A stretch of DNA of 64,000 nucleotides. Source: Voacanga thouarsii (taxonomy: Eukaryota > Streptophyta > Magnoliopsida > Gentianales > Apocynaceae). The stretch spans positions 1,178,001 to 1,242,000 of the forward strand of contig JANUWF010001824.1 in NCBI GenBank assembly GCA_026120185.1. Direction: 5' to 3'. The position numbers and the translations under genes are program-made. Position 1 is the first letter of the stretch. Every line of letters starts with the position of its first letter. Under the pieces are notes generated by a model that saw nothing but the letters and a program-made list of their open reading frames with translations, did no database searches and had not been told where the DNA came from. Below, piece by piece: positions 58,883 through 64,000 of the stretch.

Positions 58883-59692
58883 TTACCTCGTGGGGTTTTT
58901 CTTGGCCCGAAGATCCGGACACTCCTTTTCCAGTTGTCCCTTCTTTCCACACTTGAAGCACTTGCCCTTTGGTTTGTCCTTGGGCTGGTTCTTGGGCCGG
59001 GCTGCTGTATTCCCCTTCTTCCTCTTGAACTTTCTGGGCTTAGGCCCAGTTCTTGAAGAAGAGGCCTTAGCAATCATGGCCTTAGACTGCGGCTTCATGA
59101 CCTTCTCCGCCATCTGGAGCTCCTTCATCAGTTCAGTCAAACTCATGTTCAACTTGTTCATGTTATAGTTTAACTTGAACTGAGTGAAAGAGCCCGGTAG
59201 AGATTCGAGAACCATGTCCACTTGGCTCTCGGGGTCAATGACAGCCCCTAAGATTTCTGCCTCCTCGAAAGCAGCAATCATCTTGAGCATATGCTCTCGG
59301 ACTGATGCTCCCTCAGCCATCTTAGTGTTTACAATTGTTCGAAGAGCCTCCTGCCTTGCGGGCCGGCTCTTGTCCGCGAACATAGTTGCCAACGATTGAC
59401 TAATGTCATATGCAGAAGCCATGTGCTCGTGTTTTGACTGGAGCACATTAGACATGGAAGCTAACATATAGCAACGTGCCATTTCGTCAGCTTTCTTCCA
59501 TGCCTTTTCAGCCTCTCGCTCTTCAGCGGTGGAACCTTCCCCGATAACAGGGCAGGTTTCATAAAGGACATACTTATACTCCTCGGCTGTGAGTATTATG
59601 TCCAGGTTCCTTTTCCAGTCCACATAGTTTGGACCCGTTAACTTATTCTCCCTGAGAATAACGGCCAATGGACTAAAAGAACCTCCCACCAT
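58883..59692 (-). CDS. Copia-B gag (269 codons, knuckle His lost)
   Basis: This is gag, the particle and RNA-packaging protein of a Ty1/copia element. It starts at ATG 59692 after the leader, in the same position as in Copia-A. Landmarks are GPNYVDWKRNLDIILTAEEY (N-terminal), DEMARCYMLASMSNVLQSKH, NTKMAEGASVREHMLKMIAA and LNYNMNKLNMSLTELMKELQ (capsid), then a basic tail. The zinc knuckle reads CFKCGKKGQLEKEC: the His is Gln, and the neighbours are changed by a +1/-1 pair of indels. The length is normal for this family. Confidence 0.88.
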   Translation of the reverse strand: MVGGSFSPLAVILRENKLTGPNYVDWKRNLDIILTAEEYKYVLYETCPVIGEGSTAEEREAEKAWKKADEMARCYMLASMSNVLQSKHEHMASAYDISQSLATMFADKSRPARQEALRTIVNTKMAEGASVREHMLKMIAAFEEAEILGAVIDPESQVDMVLESLPGSFTQFKLNYNMNKLNMSLTELMKELQMAEKVMKPQSKAMIAKASSSRTGPKPRKFKRKKGNTAARPKNQPKDKPKGKCFKCGKKGQLEKECPDLRAKKNPTR

Positions 59693-61495
59693 TTCTGAAA
59701 ATCGAAAATAAAAGAAAGAAATTAGTTTGTGAAAACAAAATGAAATTTGTGCACTGAAAATAATTTGGCTCTTAGGAAAACTGACATAGCTTCTTGGGAA
59801 GATTAACAGTTTCCTAAGCTAAGTGTATTAACCACCACAAATTAATTTCCCTTCTAGGTAATGGTCTAGAGAATAACTCCATCGTGGGATGGCCGTTTCC
59901 TCTCATTTCCTATGGACATACCTCGCACTATAACCTCCAACGTGGGCTGGCCGATCATAGTACGTGCCCCGGGTTATTAATTACATCCTTCCATTAGATC
60001 TAGATCCTTGTGGTATCCCCATCCTATACGGGTTCACTCCCAGGGTGACGCGAGGGGATCCACGATCTCTAATGAGGACCGTGATGGAAGCCGTGGGGCC
60101 GTTGGAACCCCTCTCCCACTTAGTCTTTTAAAATTATAGGTTTTCTGGAAAATATCCTTTTGAAATTTCCATTAAGTTTTTCTTAACTCAAAAATAAAAT
60201 ATCTAAGTCCAATAAAATCTCTATGTCAAGGCTTATATCCTTTGAGAGATTTCCTCCATGGACTAATTTTATATAAGTTAAAACTTAATGATTTCAAAAA
60301 TTTCCAATTAAAACTTTCTAGAGACTTTGGTCTCAAGTTTATTTGACAAAATCATTTTTTTAGTCCAAAACAAAACAAAATGGCTCTCCATTTTAATTTA
60401 CAAAAATATCTAAATCCAATATATTTTCTATGTCAAGGATTAAATCCTTTGAGAAAATATTTAAGGATTAATTTTTGTACCAATTAAAATAACCATTTAG
60501 TTTTTAAAGAAAAATATTTTTCCTTGCCAAAACAAAAGGTTCCCAAAGACTTTGGTCTTTGAGGAAAAGCACACATAGGTACATAAAAAATAGCATGCTA
60601 GAAAACAATAAACGTTTTCATGCTTTTCTATTTTTTAAACCTAAGTGCCCAAATAATAGAATTAAACACATTAATTAATTAATTAATGATCTTGTTTAAT
60701 CCTAAAATCCCTTACTAATATTTTTCATGCAAATATATTCCAAGAATATAAATATTGCAAAAATATTAACTTCACTGGTATGGGACCCAAAACGAAAAAG
60801 AAAAAAATATAAAATAAATTGCAAAAATCGCCGGAGGTCCACCGCACCGGATGCACAGGATCTCGCGCCAACGATGCTCGTGGTCCACCGCGCCCTCGGT
60901 GCACCAGCCCGCACTCGGATCGTACGCCGCCTCAGCCCGTGGAGCGCCCGCCCGCCCGAGAACCCGCTCCGCCTTCCCGCCCGCCTGTGCGCCCACATCC
61001 GCGCGTCCGGAGCCCCGCTGACCCGCGCGCCAATTGAAGAAATTTGCAATTGCAAATTCGCAGCAACCGGCTCGAATTAACTGGCAATTGGCTCGGCTTC
61101 GCGGCTCCAGCAGCACGGCTCCACTCACAGATATTGCGGCTCGGCTCGGCGGCTCGGAGGCGGCTCGGCGGCTTATGAACAGTGTCGTCTTCTTCGTTTT
61201 TCACCGCGCGAATTTGCAGAGCATTTTTTTTCAATTTTTTCTGTCTTCTTTGGCTTCTTTGGACATTTTTACTTATAAAAACTCATCCAAAACATAACCA
61301 CAACCGCCTATACCCATTAAAATTGGGTTTACACGATTAAAACACCAAAGCAAAAAATTTACAGCATGCTCCTATGCTTCAAACGGTGAAGCTTACATCA
61401 AGCCTATCCCATACCAAAACAGCGAAGGATCACAGGTATAATCATCTTCTCCATTTTATTAACTACCATGCTCCCTATATTGATCAAAACCAAAG
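59693..61495 (-). repeat. Copia-B untranslated leader with GC-rich block
   Basis: This is a 1.8-kb leader. It is AT-rich and alignable with the Copia-A leader except for 60825-61180, a GC-rich block with CGGCTCGG, CGCCCGCC and similar units. The conserved flanks are TTTTTCATGCAAATAT on the left and AACAGTGTCGTCTTCTTCGT on the right. Open frames inside the block on both strands (60702-61128) come from its composition and have no domain. Confidence 0.75.
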
Positions 61496-61507
61496 TCTCT
61501 GATACCA
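61496..61507 (-). other. Primer-binding site of Copia-B (initiator tRNA-Met)
   Basis: The minus strand reads TGGTATCAGAGA three bases inside the LTR at 61511. It matches the initiator tRNA-Met complement for 11 bases. Confidence 0.88.
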
Positions 61508-61510
61508 CTT

Positions 61511-63556
61511 TGATGGTGAATGCAGTAAGACAGGGAGCCATGGACGATAAAAAACAGAGACCCAAAAAAATTAAACGCGGGCCATAAAGGCCATGCGGAA
61601 GCGTGAAGATCATACCTTTGCGCTCCTTAACCCTTCTAGGTTGAGTAAGAGCGGATTGAACGACTGGAATCGCCTCGCTTTGCACAGTTGAAGGAGCTTC
61701 CGGTTGAACACCCGCTAGCCTTCGACTTCGTCTTGTTTGCATTAACGCTTAGCTCTCCAGCTCTCGGGGTATTCCTCAGCCTAACCTCTAGTCGGTGAAC
61801 ACTATGGTGAAGAGGAAGGGTCTCAATTCTCCTTAGTTCGTTCGCTATTGATTAGCAAAGAACAAGAGAAAAACAAGAAGAAGAAGGAGAGAGCTTTTGT
61901 GAGAGAGAGAGAGAGACTCACGTGAGAGTCCCCTTGGCCAAGGAAAATTAGGGTTTTTTTCTTTTCAAAGAGTTGTTTATATTTTAGCCAAAATTAGGCC
62001 TCTCAATCTCTGATAAACATATCCCCGGGATTTCAAAATATTCGGATGTTATCCTGAGAAACAGTTTGGCCTAACCTTAAACTCCTCTTAACCATCTCTC
62101 GGAAAAACCCTAAGGTCCAAGCCATTGGGCCGTATAAATATTTATTATTTTTCTTGGACCCAAAAGGCACAAAATAATAAATATTAATTATTTATTTTCT
62201 GGGCTTACATAAGTAACCCAATAAATAATTAATGAGCCCAAATGAACCATAATAATTAATCTCTAATTATTTATTTCTTGGGCCTACATAAATAACCCAA
62301 TAAATAATTAAACATTAATTATTTCCCCTAGTTTAAGCTCAGGTTAATTTCTTAATTATTCATACTGGACCTAGGCCCTGAATAATTAATTAACCAAATA
62401 AACTAGATAATTAATTTCTCTCAACTCCTATTTTATTTATTTATTTATTTATTTTATTCCAATCCAATAATAAATTAGACTTCCTGAATAAAATAAAATA
62501 AAACAAAATAAAATAAAATCCTCTTCAACTGAGACCAATTCCTCATCCCAAAAATAGTTAGGACTTACGGGCTATCCCGAGGACCAAAAAGACACATCGC
62601 CTTGGCTGCTAAAATGACCAAAATACCCCTGCTATAAAAATAGCTGTATTTTGCATTTTAAATATTTCCTAATATCACCATAAGGAAATATTGACCCCAA
62701 GGACAATGCTGCGTTGGCAAAGTCTCCGACCTACGTGTGAAATGACTAAAATACCCCTCTACACATCGCCGTACATTTAGAGAGGAAGAAGTGTACTAAC
62801 ACCCTCTAAATGACATCTACCATCCTTAGGCTTCTAGTCCAATGATCCACGACTTCTGGAGTGTTTCCGCTTTCCAAGGGAGCTACCCTAAAGCAAACAT
62901 CCAAGTCATGTTTCCCAGGGCCCTGGATAATTTAGACCATTCGGACAACCACAAGGGGCGATATAGTGCAGAAACTATCTTGTATAAGTCTGTCTTAACT
63001 AACTAGTCACACATACCCAACATGCAAGTATATTGGCCCTACTGATAGAACCTCAACTATAGCAAATCAAAGTATATGCTTCCAGCCTTCGCTAGACCAC
63101 CAACTCATACTCAAGTCGTAGAGTATCGGTCCACGCTCGTAGCGGTAGTAGTCTAGGTTTCTACCATATAGTACTTTGAGAAACCACTACTAAAGGTCCT
63201 GTTCTACGTATTCGAAATATGCTTATGTCATGAAGTGAGTGGACTACCCACTGGCTAAAGGTAAACCATTCCCCATTTGGAATTCATAACATAATAACCT
63301 AAACATGATGAGGTTCCCAGTCTCATCAATAGGTTAAGAACAAATGTTTATGTGTTAAATAACCCGTGATCCATACCTTACTGTGAAAGACCACCATTCA
63401 CATGGATCGCTTATTTAAACACAATGGGTCTGTTCCAAACGAAAATCGTGCACAAACAAAAAGTAAATTCACAAACAATTTCCGAAAACAAATTCTTTTA
63501 TTAAATAATTCGATTTTACATCAGAAACCTAGTCTAAGAGGGCATACAATCCAACA
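61511..63556 (-). repeat. Copia-B 5' LTR
   Basis: 2,046 bp, nearly identical to 53721-55762. It holds the promoter of the element (candidate minus-strand AATATAAAC box near 61975-61984). Confidence 0.92.
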
Positions 63557-64000
63557 TCATGGTGTGTTGCTAGATACCGCTCATGATCTAGGAATATGGG
63601 TTTATTAATTGACGAATTAATAAACCAATCATGATTAGAATTAATAGGATTAATTCTAATTAATTATGGATTATTAATCTCAAAGACGTTTGGATTAATT
63701 CATGTTCGCTACCAATTGACTGGAAAGCCTAATAGGTCACACACAGTAGAGGATTATATGCTCAAGGTGTTATTTGATAACATTGTGGGGTTAATTGAGA
63801 GAAAGAGAAGTTGTTATGGACAAATTATAAGAACTTGTGAGAACTTGATGTTTCCAATTACAATTAGGGAATTTTAATAGGATTAGAATTCTTAGTTTTA
63901 GCAGGGTTTTAGGTATATATGTATGATATAACCGAAAACCCTAGCTGATGTTGTGTCACATGAAATCCAGCCAAAAATAGCTAAACAACACACGATTCTC
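63557..64000 (+). mobile_element. LTR-F, right part (runs off the window)
   Basis: This continues LTR-F after Copia-B, beginning with the TSD TCATG. It matches LTR-A from 42829 on (GTGTTGCTAGATACC...CTCATGATC) to the window edge. Whether LTR-F is solo or part of a complete element cannot be seen. Confidence 0.85.

Larger units (their letters stand above)
53721..63556 (-). mobile_element. Copia-B: nearly complete, young Ty1/copia retrotransposon
   Basis: This 9,836-bp minus-strand element has a perfect TSD TCATG (53716-53720 and 63557-63561). Two LTRs of about 2.04 kb start TGATGGTG and end CCAACA on the plus strand. The order in the transcription direction is 5' LTR, primer-binding site, 1.8-kb leader, gag, protease, integrase, RT, RNase H, polypurine tract, 3' LTR. 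All domains are present, but the pol frame is broken by many single-base indels. Confidence 0.95.

Noticed and set aside
60702..61128. Several overlapping open frames of 100-118 codons on both strands in the Copia-B leader
   Set aside because: They fall in a GC-rich block where stop codons are rare by composition, overlap on both strands, have no domain, and are not conserved in the Copia-A leader.

Overview
This window is intergenic DNA from a flowering-plant nuclear genome. It is AT-rich and consists almost entirely of nested LTR retrotransposons. I found no convincing host gene, rRNA, functional tRNA or CRISPR array. The plant assignment rests on plant-type Ty1/copia and Ty3/gypsy gag-pol remains, primer-binding sites matching plant initiator tRNA-Met and tRNA-Asp, a plant-specific Athila gag-like protein, and TG...CA LTRs with 5-bp target-site duplications (TSDs). 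I could not determine the species. Element names below are local labels.

Layout. (1) 1-7474: Copia-A, minus strand, decayed, LTR remnants at both ends. (2) 7475-7497 plus 18476-19320: a second copia integrase fragment (Copia-A2), split by Gypsy-D (7498-18475, minus strand, TSD TAGGT). Gypsy-D's gag is split by an Angela-like copia LTR (LTR-C, 13084-16307), which is itself split by a solo Athila-like LTR (LTR-E, 14303-15805). (3) 19321-21835: the 3' end of an Athila-type element with its LTR (LTR-G), interrupted by a solo Gypsy-D LTR (LTR-I). (4) 21836-24987: an LTR remnant (LTR-K) interrupted by a solo LTR of the Copia-B family (LTR-H). (5) 24988-40165: a decayed plus-strand gypsy pol (Gypsy-II), split by Copia-J (26376-38572, minus strand), whose leader holds a 4.3-kb solo LTR (LTR-M, 31622-35964). 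(6) 40166-52815: a short LTR scrap, then an Athila-type LTR-internal-LTR-internal array. Its first LTR carries two nested Angela-like solo LTRs (LTR-A, LTR-B), and it encodes only a gag-like protein. (7) 52816-64000: an Angela-like LTR (LTR-F), split by the nearly complete Copia-B (53721-63556, minus strand, TSD TCATG). LTR-F runs off the window.

How the parts work together. Each autonomous element type once supplied gag, protease, integrase, reverse transcriptase and RNase H for its own copying. Every pol region seen here is interrupted. The solo LTRs show repeated loss of internal regions by LTR-LTR recombination. Copia-B is the youngest insertion: its LTRs look about 98% identical by eye.

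The most notable signals are the nesting hierarchy, the gag-only Athila array, GC-rich non-coding cassettes recurring in unrelated families, a tRNA-like segment inside LTR-M, and a Gypsy-D pol frame that reads through its polypurine tract into the LTR. I did not find a wholly new biological system.
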